Made by a program: the position numbers and the translations under genes. Below, piece after piece: positions 43,311 to 54,424 of a DNA stretch of 64,000 bases. The stretch comes from Mantamonas sphyraenae. Lineage: Eukaryota > CRuMs > Mantamonadidae. The notes beneath the pieces were generated by a model. The model searched no databases and had not been told where the DNA came from. It worked only from the letters and a program-made list of their open reading frames with translations. Each line of letters opens with the position of its first letter. The stretch's first letter is position 1. The DNA is taken from NCBI GenBank assembly GCA_026936335.1, contig JAPMXV010000006.1:1-64000 (forward strand), given 5' to 3'.

Positions 43311-46300
43311 ATGGACGACAAAAGTGCGTCCTCAGGCCGGAGCAGCAGCAGCCACAGTAGCAGCAGCACGGCCACACGCACAAAGCCTCCGCCGCCGCCG
43401 TCCCTGGAGCTGCCGAAAGGTGCCAGCAGCAGCACGAGCGACGCCCGTCTTCCGCGCCACAAGCGTCGCCAATGGCAGGTTCTTTTTGAGCAGCTCAACC
43501 AGGCCGTCGACTCGCTGTATAGCACATGTCTAAAGGAAAACTCAACCCATCAGGTCGACCTCGTCATCACAGAGGTGGAAAACATCGCCCAAGACTTTCG
43601 CGAGGTAGGTCCCGCTCCCGGCCCCACGCTCCCACGCTCCCACAAGCCGGCCCTGCTACCGTGAGCAGTCTCTTTGCTTGTTGTTGTCGCCGCTACGCTG
43701 GCACGTCTGCTTCGTGTGCCTCCCGTGGCCCGCCCAACCACGAGTTCCAGCCGGATTCCTGCCGTTCCTGTTCACAGAAACGCACCAACTCACGCCTCCA
43801 CGTCCGCGCAGCTGCGCAAGAACCTGGATGCCCAGCGCGCGTACGACCAGGGCAAACAGGTGCCCATTGTGTGGGAGGTGCGCAAGAACAGTGTGGGCAG
43901 TGCACGTGCCCTAGGAGAAGGCACAGGCTCCCTTCTTGCAAAAGCCCGTACCGCTGCGGCCTCGTCCTCCTCCTCCTCCTCCTCCTCCTCCACTACCTCC
44001 TCCACATCCACACAGGACGAACCCAGCAGCAGTGGAGAAGGCAGCCACCACACAGGGAACAGCTCGGCCTCTGTGCCGCAGCCCGCCGCTTCGAAAACAA
44101 CCAAAGCCAACAAGATCGACGCTGACAGGCCGTGGGCCATGGTTGTTGCAGGCAGCCAGCAAGCAAGCGACCTGCACAGCAAACTGAGTTCGCCCGAGCG
44201 CACGCGTCGAAGCCAGGACGAGACACGCAAACGCCTCGAGGCCAAACAGGCCAAGGCCAAGCTCAAGCGCGAGCGCTTGCGCCACGAACAGCAGCACAAG
44301 AGACGCAAGCACACCAACAAGCTGCGCCTGGCCAACGAACGTAAAGAACAACAACGTGCACAGCAGATGCACCACATCGACCAGAAAATGGAGGAGGCCG
44401 ACCAACGACGCGAACAGCACATTGCCAAGATCAAGAGCAAAGCCGAAAACGAGAACAGCAAGGTGGAAGAGCTCGCCTTCATCACAACCCTCAACAAGCA
44501 ATCCAAGCTCGCGTCGATTGAGCAGAAGCTCAAGGACAGCGAGGCCCGCCGCATGGCTAACATGGACAGCAAGCTCAAGAAGCTCGCCGAAGACACTCAG
44601 GTACGCGAACAAAAGGTCGAAATGGCAAAGCGCCGCCACCAGCGCGGCAACAGCGTCGACAGCGACGCCGCTGCCTACGATGACCCTTCCACAGACGCCG
44701 GTTCCTCCTCGGCCTCGTCCACAGGCGACAAGGCAAACCGACGTTGGTCCGACATCTCTCCCCTCAAGAACTATTCCAGCTCCAAATCGCCCGGCAGTTC
44801 ACCCCAAGCCTCGTCCACCACCGCCAGCACCAACACAAACGCAAACACAAACACAACCCACCGCCGATCTCGCACACACTCCTCTCCCATGCTCTCGCCA
44901 TCGAGCGCAAACGCAAGCAGCCCCGACCGTCCTGCCCACCTCCCCACCTCGCCTGCCTCTGCCAGAAAGCTCGATTTTGGCGCCAACGCGAGTGCACAGG
45001 ACGCTTCTGACGTCAGCGGCACCATCAGTGTCACCGCCTCCTCCTCCTCCTCCTCCTCCTCCTCCACCACTTCAGGAAAGCGGGCAGGAAAGGGTGGGAC
45101 CACTCGACGTCGCAGGATACTCACTGACGATTCGGACGCAGACAGCGACGACGACGTGGAACAACAGCAAGAGCAGAGTGTCAGTCTCGTGCTCGATTCC
45201 GTGTCTGCAGAAGCAACCGATTCCCGCAGGCCTCCACGTGTCGAGATCCACCACACGCCAAGTCTCGGCCGCCGCGGGTCCACGCCTCGTCGCGAAACGC
45301 AGAGCGCAAGCACAAACAAGAAGCTTATGATGCTGTCGCCCACATACACGCTGGAGCATGGCCTGCGACGAATGTGTCTCGTCTGCAACATCGAAGTGCC
45401 CATGGACCAAAAAGTCGATGTTCACCTCCAGAGCAAGCGCCACCGCACAGCCGTACGCCGCTGCCGCGAGGAACAGCATCAGTCCTCTTCCTCATTCTCC
45501 TCGTTCTCCTCATCATCATCATCCGCTGCAGCGCGTGGGCGAAGCAGCAGCAGCGACAGCGTGAGCTCGATCGGTTCAGCAACGCACGACTCAATCACCC
45601 CTGCAGGTGACCTCCTCATGGACCTACACTCCATCGACTGCATCATCACCCTGCCCGTCAGCACCATGACAGTCGACACCCTGCGTGATGGCGGTCACGA
45701 ACAGCAGCTGGCGTACGAAGAGTACGTGCGCAGCGCACGAAAGCGGGCGAAAAAGATCCGTGCCCGCATGGAAGGCAACAAGGAATGGCACGAGCAGTAC
45801 GGCAACGAGAGCGAACGCAAACTGGACGCATGGCAGCGACGCATGCGCAAGCTCATCGACGCCACCGTCCAGTCCTCCCACGCCGTCACAGACCTCTTCC
45901 AGGTCGAGTCCCTTGTCGACCAGATGCACACTCACCTGGCCAACACGCACGCTTCCACCGACGAGCACACGCGCCATCTTCACTACTTCCGTGCTGTTGG
46001 TGGCATCAACGCCATCATGCTTGTGTTTGCCAACCATGACCTTCTGCCCTCCGAACTCGTCAAGCGCATGATCCAGGTCCTCCGCCTCGCTTGCCACCTC
46101 CACGACAACGCCCGCTTCCTCCTCATGAACAACATGCTCCATGTTCTCATGGACCTCGCCACCGCACATGTCTGCCTCGACGAAACCTACCTGCCCGACC
46201 TCCTCGACCTCCTTAGCCAGTGTCTCGGAGGCGGCCCAGACTCCACCGGAGACTCCCACCATGACGACCGCGCCTACGCCACTATGCTCAACGACGCCTC

Positions 46301-47189
46301 CATGTACATCCTCTCCCTTGGCGTCGCCGACCGCATTCGCGTCCGCTTCGAGAACAGCGAGGGCATCGACTTTTTCCAGCAACTCGGCGCTCTCCCGTCC
46401 CCATCCCCGGGCGTTGTCCGCCTGCCTCTCGCACACACTCTCTCCCTCGACATTGTACAGTCCTGCCTGGGTCTCCTGGACGTCCTGCTTGCCGGTCAGC
46501 GCGGACGCGACGCGGGCACAGACACAGCCTTCCACGCCATGGCCCAGTCCAAGCTCGCTGGCATTCCTGTCCTTATGGCCAATGCCGTCCTCATGGCTGG
46601 TCCACGTCGACGACGTCCCAAGACAGAAAAGGTCAGCTTCGATCCAGCCGTCGCCAACGTCTGCCTCACCTCCCTTCGCATCCTCGACCAGATGGCCCAG
46701 CTCGACCTCGACGTCTTTCAACAATGCATGGCCAGCAACTATGCGTCCGAACTGTACCACGTCGTCTCCCACCTCGTCTGGCACTGTTGCAGCAACGCCG
46801 AACAGGAACATAGCCCGGGTCTGCTCCACGCCTGCACTCGCCTCCTCGGCTTCTACTGTCTCGGTGCACGCTTCAACCAGGAGATCATGCAAACTGGCCA
46901 GCGCCCCACCCTCCTTCAGATGCTTGCCGGCTTGCCCATCGAATATTTCGTCGATCCCAAACTCGCCGCCGTCATCCTCCCCACCCTCATGGTGGCCTGC
47001 CACAACAACCGCCGCAACTGCGACGTCCTGCGTCAGGACATGAGTCTCATCCTACTTCAGCGATACGCTCTCACCGAGCACAAACGACGTCATTCCAGCA
47101 GCAACAGCGGTCCTGCGCCTTCGCCAGTCCTTGCGCTCATTGACAACGACACCCTCGCGGACATGATCGAGTTTTTCGCAAAGAAATGA
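43311..47189 (+). CDS. SCAPER: SCAPER homologue
   Basis: Exon 1 is 43311-43604 and exon 2 is 43812-47189, joined in phase 0 (GTAGGT...CGCAG), giving 1223 residues. The N-terminal SCAPER domain spans the intron: EQLNQAVDSLYSTCLKENSTHQVDLVITEVENIAQDF then VPIVWEVRKN. A long Lys/Glu coiled coil follows (44180-44640), then Ser-rich linkers. Next is a C2H2 zinc finger of the SCAPER type (CLVCNIEVPMDQKVDVHLQSKRH at 45380-45450) and a helical, HEAT-like C-terminal half. SCAPER binds cyclin A/CDK2 in animal cells, is found at the ER and is linked to cell cycle and cilia. More recent work places it in ribosome-associated mRNA decay of tubulin. Length and order agree with the animal protein. Confidence 0.9.
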
Positions 47190-47235
47190 ATGGTGGTGTG
47201 GTTGTGTGCTTTTTTGGCATTTTTGTTTTGGCAGC

Positions 47236-48320
47236 TCACCTGCTCGTCAAACTCGCCTCCAATTCAGCGATGCGTGCTTTCAAAAGCTTGTACCGCTTAT
47301 ACTCTGCACTCATGGGCATCTGGTCGTCGAGGAACTTGACTTTGCGACCGTGCTTCTTGAGAAAGTCCTGTTGGAATGCGTGCAGCTTGATCTGCAAGCT
47401 CTTTTTCTCCTTGCGCAACATGGCCAACTGGTCGTTGACCGACGCACTGCCTGTGCGTGTGAGCAGAAGGGTGTCTCCCAGATCGTCGGATGACTGGCCC
47501 TGTGTGACCGTATTGCTGGACGATGCGTCCTCCGAGTCGTCGGCGTCGCCAGACTCGGACGCAGACACCTCTCTCTGCGCGACATCCAGTGACGTCTTGA
47601 CAGCACGGTACCATGAGTACACGGGGCGCAGCACTTCCTTGTCTGCCTTGTTGGGCGCTACGCCGTACTCGGATTGGAAAGCCTCGTCAAAGTTGCGCAG
47701 CTCGCGCTTCACCACGCTCTTTTCGTTCATCAGCTGTTCTGTGCTCATGTCATCCAGTGACTCTGGTCGGCTGTCCTGCGCTCGGAAATAGTCCAAGCGG
47801 GCCCACACGTACTCCAGTGGCTTTTGCAGCAGCATGGCTACGTCCAGCACGTCGTCGTGCAGCTCCAAGGTGTCCGAAGGCGTGCTTGTGCCTGTGTCAC
47901 TGGAGGCGGTCGCTCCTTCTGTTGTTTCGGTTGTTGATGATGAGGATGATGATGAGGATGATGATGAGGATGCCCCTGCCGCCTCATCCGAGTTGGTGGA
48001 CGCTGCACCGGCTGCTGGCGTGGCCGTGGTCGCCGCACCACTTTTGCCGCCCTTGCCAAAGAGCATGTTGCCTACGACATCCTTGGTAATGTCTCCGATC
48101 ACTCGCTTCTCTGTGCTGTCCAGCACGGCGGGCGACGACGGCACACCCGCTGTTCGCAGCGGTGTCTCGGGTGTCGTGGGCTCCTCCAAGGCCTCTGGGC
48201 TGAGCCGTGCTGAGGCGTCGTTCTCGTGTTGTGGCGCCTCTTCGCTTTGTACAACATCCGCATTGGCGGCGGCGCCCTGTGTTTCGTTCTCCACGTCCTT
48301 CGTGTCGTCGTCCCCCTCCG

Positions 48321-48354
<34 letters not shown>

Positions 48355-49961
48355 GGTTGTGGATGTGGTTGTGGATGTCCCTGCCTCCTCGTCAACCATG
48401 TTGGCCTTGGCGGCTTCTTCTTCCCGTTCCCTCTGCTCCAACTCCACCTGCTTGCGGCGTCCGCCACCACGTCCTCCGCGTGCTCCGCGTGACCGCAGCG
48501 TGTTGGTTGACGAAAACTGCTCCAGAGTAGCCACGTCAAAGTTGAAATCGCCTGCCATCATCTTTTCCATGATCTCCACCTCCTCCGCCGTCATTTCCAC
48601 CTTGCGTTTCGAGTACCTGTCACTGCGTCGCTTGCTGTTATACTCGTCGGCCTCGGCCGACCCTGCACCCATCTCCTGGGCGTCCGACTCGCTCTTGGCG
48701 TGTTGCAGCAGACCTGAGTTGGCACCTGTGGTGTGCACGTCCTCGTCCTGGTCCTCGTCTTTGTCGTGAGGGTCGCCAGTGTCCCTCTCTGCTTGCCCGT
48801 CCTGCACAGGGTTTTTGTCGCCTGTGTCGTTGGCCACGTCCTTGTCACCGTCCTCTTCGCCAAAGTACACCTTGCAGGCGGTCACCTCCTTCTCCACACT
48901 TGCGCCAAATACGTATGGGTAGCGCTCGACGAGCAGCTGAACGATGCCGTTCGCGTTGCCGCTGTCCCTGAAGATCTGCCCGATGTCCTGGTCCTGGCCG
49001 CGGATGAGTCCCGGCGCAATGCAGGTGCTGATGTTCTGTTGGGTCATCTTGTTGACCTTTTGGTAGAGGCACAGCTGGTAGAGGTAGTGGAAAAGGCGCT
49101 GGAGGACGTTCTTGTTATCAGAGGGCAATTCCGCGACCAGCGCGTTCAGCGTGTTGAACCGCTGGATGCCGTCCTCCATGCCTGGGGACAAGGAGACGAG
49201 TCAGTGTCAGTGTCTTTTTAGCAGCCCCTCTCCCGCCCAGCACGCACGCCAACCTACGATGCGCATCAATAAACGATTGGTAGGCCGAAAACGGGATGAG
49301 CGGGTCGGCCAGCTCGCGAAAGTACAGCTTGAGTGTGCCGGCAACCACAAACACGTCGTACTCTTCGATGTCCGAGATGATTTCTGAGGGCATATATGAG
49401 TGCAGGTAGGTCCAGGTACGAGGGTGTGAGCCTGTGTGCATGGCGCTGGCCTCCTGTGCAAAACGCTTGCCGTTTGCGTGTCTCCCCTTTGCCCCTTTTT
49501 CGGACTCGGGCGCTCACAATAACGGTCCCCGTTTGCACGCAGCCGCAAACCCGGGCAACCTTGCGCATCGCCTGTGAGTGGCCCGCGCGTCGTGTCGTCT
49601 CTGCTTACCTCCTGCGTCATAGCGCGCCTTGAGTGAATCGATGTGTGTCTGGTTGCCAGGAATGCGAAAGACACCCTCGGTTTGCAGCGCTGCGATTGGG
49701 TGTTAGCAATGGCTGGATGCCCATGGGACGATCGTGCGCACACACGAAACCCTCATGGCCGCACGTACAGTGTTTGGTGAGCATGTTGAGACAGTCGTAC
49801 ACGACGTCAGGCAGACGTTCTTCCTTGGCTTCCGGTTTGGCTAGCTCGATGCCTCGTTCCAACGTGGCGCCAAACACGCGCAGCTCGTCACTGGCTAAGC
49901 TGCGGTTGATCCCACCCGTGGTTGCAAACTTTTTGCCTCCAAAGCGTTTGAACACACTCAT
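47236..49961 (-). CDS. RhoGAP protein of FAM13 type
   Basis: Four exons (49961-49769, 49689-49609, 49383-49258 and 49181-47236), all in phase 1, give 781 residues. The N-terminal 200 residues are a RhoGAP domain. The arginine finger lies in TEGVFRIPGN (R in exon 2), followed by YFRELADPLIPF and NALVAELPSDNKNVLQRLFHYL. A long disordered linker follows (Ser, Glu and Thr runs). The C-terminus has two helical segments matching FAM13A: LMNEKSVVKRELRNFDEAFQ..YG...K..KEVLRPVYSWYRAVK, and KKSLQIKLHAFQQDFLKKHGRKVKFLDDQMPMSAEYKRYKLLKARI. The product should stimulate GTP hydrolysis by a Rho-family GTPase; which one cannot be told. Confidence 0.9.
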
Positions 49962-50152
49962 GGGCTTGCTGGGCAAGGTTTGTGCGCAAACGCGCGGTGC
50001 TCACCATCCCCAACAACACCACACACAGTGCGTTGACCAACCAGCCCAGCCCCCCCCCCTCACCCCCCCCGAGCGCCTGTTGCCTTTTATTCCTCCGCCT
50101 CGTTCTCTTTGTTTTGCTGTTGCCCTCGTTGCTTACCCGGCTCAGCGCAGAC

Positions 50153-50954
50153 ATGTCCGAGCAGCCCGAGCAGAAGACGTTGACGTACGACGAAGCCAAG
50201 GGTGAGTGAAGAGTGCAGTGCAACCATCGTTGCTGGTGGTGGAGGTACACATGCGTGCTGCCTTGGACAGAGACCAACCAGCCCGTTGCGACGTTGCAGC
50301 ACCGGCCCGCCGGACAGCCGCCGCCGCTGCTTTTTTCCGATCTCGAGCCCAAGCGCTGCTCTTGGCCAAACACGTGCGCGTCGTCGACACCGCCGCTGTC
50401 GCCCTGTAACTCGCACACGTTCTCGTGTGAGGCCGCCCATGGCGCATGCGTGTTGCGTAGCAGCCACCGGTGCGCAGAGCTGCTGTTGGAAGCCAAAGGG
50501 CCGCTGGAGAGGGAGAGGGGAAACGCTCGCGAAAGGTGCTGACGCGGAAAACGACGTGCACACACGCACACAGAGGCCCTCACAAAGGTCATTGCTGCCT
50601 TTGAAGACGAGGAGAACGCCACCAAGATTGCCGAGGCCAAGGCTGAGGCTGGTGACGACATGATGCAGATGATGCAGATCGTACGTGGGCCCTTTGTGTC
50701 GCGCGTCGCCCCATGCCGAATCGGTTTCTGACCCACCTTCCCTCCGCATCCCTCCGCCGCCTCTGTCCGCACACACACAGGTGTTTCCCGTGGCTCTGCA
50801 GATCCAACAGAGCGTCATCGAGGAGTATGGCTTCGAGGCCTCCCAGCAGGGTGTGCTGGCTTTCACCATGGCCATTCGCGCCCACGAGAGCGACGCCGAG
50901 ATTGCCCAGATGAGCCAGAGCCTCAAGGCCAAGTTCATGCCCAGCAGCACCTAA
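50153..50954 (+). CDS. C12orf57: Protein C10 (C12orf57/GRCC10) homologue
   Basis: Three exons (50153-50201, 50574-50680 and 50781-50954) join in phase to give 109 residues. None is visible as a long ORF, because the introns (372 and 100 nt) make up most of the gene. The core matches the C10 family closely: DEAKEALTKVIAAFEDEENA, MMQMMQIVFPVALQIQQ, SVIEEYGFEASQQGVLAFT and AQMSQSLKAKFMPSST. Human C12orf57 is a small cytosolic protein needed for brain and eye development. Its molecular role is poorly defined. The first two introns start GTGAGT and GTACGT and end CACACAG. The start is divergent from the RhoGAP gene, with 191 bases between ATGs. Confidence 0.9.
50202..50573 (+). other. First intron of the C10 gene, 372 nt
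   Basis: GTGAGT donor and CACACAG acceptor. Several minus-strand ORFs cross it, but they show no coding conservation I recognise. No nested feature is seen. Confidence 0.8.
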
Positions 50955-51189
50955 ACAGCGTTCAACTCATCCCTCCAACCCCAACAGCACTTTGTCTCGT
51001 GGCACTGTGCACTGCACACGTCATGGCGCGAGAGGGGCGCAGGGTGAAATGAATTTGATCCGTTCCGCATGACGCTGCCGCTCCTCATCTTGTTGCCGCT
51101 TTGCCCGCCTCTCTAGGTGCACCCTGACCAAACTGCATTTGCAGACACTCCACTGCGTGTCCATCTCGATGCACCAGCGCACACAAGCA

Positions 51190-51648
51190 ATGTTCACACG
51201 CGGCTCGGTTGTCCAGCGAGCAGGCCCGTCGTCGTCGTCGTCGTCGTTGCTTGTGCACACGCTCACCACCACACATGCCTCTGCCTGCGTCCGTCGTATG
51301 GCTACCACCTCAGCAAAGTCCTCCTGGAGTGACTGGCTCTTTGCTCCACAGCAAACCCCGCGCATCATCAACATCCTCTGGCCACTGGCCCTCGGCACAC
51401 TAGCCCTTCGCAACATGAATCTCTCTGCAGACCTCCAACAAGGCTATGACCAACTCTGGCTCGAGAACCAACGTCTCAAGGCCGAACAACTCGACACGGA
51501 CAAGGCACCGCCGCTGCAAAACGTCGACGACGACAACAGCGCAGCGAACACCTATACTGACGATACAGGCGACTCCACCACACAATCATATGCGCCACGC
51601 GGTGGCAGCGGCGACGACATAAACTTGGAGGATGAGATGGTCGGTTGA
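51190..51648 (+). CDS. Small membrane protein with possible mitochondrial presequence
   Basis: 152 residues from the ATG at 51190, or 116 from the ATG at 51298 (MATTSAKSSWSDWLF). The longer form begins MFTRGSVVQRAG followed by Ser, Leu, Thr and Arg but no acidic residue for about 50 residues, as in mitochondrial targeting peptides. After WSDWLFAPQQTPRI comes one hydrophobic stretch (INILWPLALGTLALRNM), a heptad-like segment (DQLWLENQRLKAEQLD) and an acidic, disordered tail ending DDINLEDEMVG. I do not recognise the family. The layout would suit a small inner- or outer-membrane protein with a helix on one face; that is inference. Confidence 0.55.
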   Translation: MFTRGSVVQRAGPSSSSSSLLVHTLTTTHASACVRRMATTSAKSSWSDWLFAPQQTPRIINILWPLALGTLALRNMNLSADLQQGYDQLWLENQRLKAEQLDTDKAPPLQNVDDDNSAANTYTDDTGDSTTQSYAPRGGSGDDINLEDEMVG

Positions 51649-51772
51649 CGCCTCCCAAGACCCCCGCCAAAATCCTCTGCCTCGAACAGCTTCGCCGAAA
51701 CTCTCCTCCTCCCCCCCCACGTCCACACGCCACATCCATCTCTTGCTGCCCATTCCAAAACGAGCTCTTCAT

Positions 51773-52181
51773 TTACAGGTTTTCGCTCACGGTGCCGTCA
51801 TGCGGCGCATAGTTCAGGATCTTCTCGATGAGGTCGACGTGCGTGAGCAGCATGCGTCGGCAGCAATAGCGTTTCAGGTTCAGTGCGTCGAGTGCCTGTC
51901 CTTCGTCGTAGTCATCGTTCAGCAATCGCAGGTAGTCTTCATACTTGTTCCCGATCACCTGTGCCGTGTGCGTGTGTGTGTGTGTGTGTGACCGTGTGCG
52001 TGCGTGTCCCAACCCGCCGCGCGCACAGAAAACCCCCTCCTGCGTCAGCAGCCTCCCACACGGTCTCCTCGAACCCCCCACCCCCCGCATCAAGACACCC
52101 CTTCCAGCGTGTGACCAACACACACGCGCCCATGTGCACACGCACCTTTCCGCAAGAGAAACACCGCACAGGAATGATCAT
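51773..52181 (-). CDS. POLR2L: RNA polymerase subunit RPB10 (RPABC5)
   Basis: Exon 1 (52181-52146) encodes [13 protein letters not shown] 187-nt intron (GTGCGT...GGCACAG, containing a CA run) joins in phase 0 to exon 2 (51958-51773), giving 73 residues. The zinc-binding residues of RPB10 are all present: C-x-x-C in exon 1 and the CC of [24 protein letters not shown] in exon 2. The protein is a shared, essential subunit of nuclear RNA polymerases I, II and III. The tail DGTVSENL extends slightly beyond the animal protein. The N-terminal split after the zinc knuckle leaves a 36-base first exon that is easy to miss. Confidence 0.97.
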
Positions 52182-52244
52182 GCCGCCGTTTTTCTGGGCC
52201 GCCCTTCGCATTGGTCCAGCTGTCCATTCATCCAATGTCACCCA

Positions 52245-54206
52245 TCAATCAAGCTTGGCGTACTTGCCACGCACACCCACCAGCACCAACAGGTTGTGAA
52301 TGCCTGCAGAGGGCCCCACCATGAGCACGTGCAGCAACACAAGGTACGCCACCACAGCCACCGCCAACACAAGGTCAAAATACACACTCTTGTCCTGGTA
52401 GATGGTCAGAGTGGCTGGCGACGCCTGCCAAAAGTCATACTCGCTTTTCTCCTGAAACAGAAACGTCATGGTGCCCACCTTGGACGTCAGATTCCACAGC
52501 GTCGTCTCCATCCCGCGCAGAACAGGCTGGGCCTCTTTGCCCACGGGCTGCATGCGCACCACGCCGCTCAAGCTACGGTGCCACTCCTCTACAAACGGCC
52601 TCGACACTCCCAGTTCGCCTGCAAACACCTCCGGCGCCTCCTGCTGCGAGCTCGGGCGGTACCCGTACACGTGTGCCACCACACTCTCCGCCACGAAGCG
52701 AATGTTGCGCACAAGCACATCCATGTCCACCTCTGTGTCAAACATGTTTGGTCGTGCAAACGCTTCGTCCACCGCCTCCGCTCGCGAGGACAGCGTTGCC
52801 GCAAGCAGTTTCTTCATCGCAAAGTGCTCGTGCTGCCACGCCTTCACCGGGTTGCCCACGTTGATCTTCTTGCGCACCACCTGGAACGGAATCTGCATCC
52901 TTTCCGCGGTCGCCTCAAACGCCCCGTACACGTCCTTGACCAGCTGCGACTTGCGCGGCTTCGACACGTGCAGGTACAGCTTATCCCCATGGCCCAACGA
53001 GTCCAAGCACAGCACAAACTCCACCGACGGCTGTACCACACAACACCCCATCGTCACCGTGTCAGCATCCTTCACAAACATGCTTCATCTCTCCTGCACC
53101 CGACCCAAACACAAACTGACCAGCAGCCCAGAGCTCTTTTCCAGCCACGCCTGCGCTCCCAGGTAGTTGTGCTGTCCAGCTGCCGTCAGCAGAAACAGCA
53201 TTCCGTACTCGCCACGGCTCTCTGCATACAGCTTTGAAAACAGCCTCGCCAGCTCCAGCACCGCCGTCGCTCCGCTCGCACTGTCGTCTGCTCCGTATGC
53301 CATCGTCTGCTCATTGCCATGTGCACAGAAGCATCCACATGTGTCAGCATCCCACCTCCACACCCACCCAGCCTCCCTCATTCTTCTCCTATCAGCGGCG
53401 GCCTGGGTCTTGCACACAACGCTCCCACGCGCAACTTACCGGAACCGCGCTCAAAGCATCGTAGTGGGCCACAAAGGCCATGCTGCGCGCAGGCTGTGCA
53501 CTCCCAGCTGTACCGCTGCCAGCCAGCCATCCCTGTGTGCCAGAACATCCCCCACTGCTGTGTAAGCGTCACGCATTGCCCAGTGCATGCGCCACGTCCT
53601 CGCTCTCTTTCCCTTGGCAGTGCGGCCCATCCCACCCACTTCCTTTGCCTCACTCACCTGGTAGTTGGCCACAGGCTCTCCCTGAACCTTGCTCGGGCTG
53701 CTGCCTGCAATCACAACCTGGTACGAGTCGCCCGACGAGCTGCCGTCTTCCTGCCCCACACGTGCCAGCGAATCCCGCAGCGACTCGCTCTCTGTGATAA
53801 AATACACCGGAATCTGGCCAAAGTTGGCCTTGAACAATGCTGCCTCGACGCCCGCCCACGTGCTTGCTTCAGGCGCCGTCGTCGGCATGGTGATCACCAC
53901 AGCGCGAACTCCCGTTCCGTTGTACAGTTGTTCCAGCTTGTCTGCATACGATGCGAGCTGTTCCAGCGTCACAAACAGCACACGGTTGTGCGTTGCTTTC
54001 ACATCCCTGCTCGCCTCGCCCGCAACGCCTGCTCCTGCGCTTCCAAACGCTTCGCCGCTCGCCACCTTGGCGTACTGCACCAGCCGGTGTGCCTCTCCCG
54101 TTGCCTGTCCACACACCAGGCTGCTGCACAGTGCCACCGCAACCAGGGCAACCAACAGTGTCTTTGTCTGCATCGGAAGTTTCTTTTGTTTGGAACGCGC
54201 TTCCAT
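52245..54206 (-). CDS. NCLN: Nicalin, ER membrane BOS complex subunit
   Basis: Four exons (54206-53658, 53532-53440, 53306-53121 and 53030-52245), all in phase 0, give 537 residues. The ATG at 54173 is an alternative start closer to the signal peptide (LLVALVAVALCSSLVCG). Like nicalin and nicastrin, the luminal region has an M28 aminopeptidase fold: MAFVAHYDALSAVP, GADDSASGATAVLELARLF, LLFLTAAG..NYLGAQAWLE, VEFVLCLDSLGHGDKLYLHVSKP and KINVGNPVKAWQHEHFA. The full metal-ligand set of active peptidases does not appear complete, as in nicalin. One C-terminal span (FDLVLAVAVVAYLVLLHVLM) anchors it. With TMEM147 and NOMO, nicalin assists multipass membrane protein insertion at the ER translocon. 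Confidence 0.93.
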
Positions 54207-54424
54207 CTCTCTCGCTCTTCCCACTTTACTGTCGTTTGCAAAACAGCGCGCGCAAGGCCACAGTGGGCACCAGTGGTCAAAGTCATGTGTGAAGGCGAAT
54301 GTGTGTCAGTGAACCGCTGGTAGCGTTCCTCCTCCGGTTGGGAACGAGGCTGAAAGAATCCACGTACACGGTTTCGTTCTTTTTTCGCGTGCCCGCCGCT
54401 AGCCGCGTCCACGACATGAGCTAT

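Noticed and set aside
45624-47003. Minus-strand 459-codon Glu/Gly/Val-rich frame
   Set aside because: It is antisense to the helical C-terminal half of SCAPER, which has consistent coding character.
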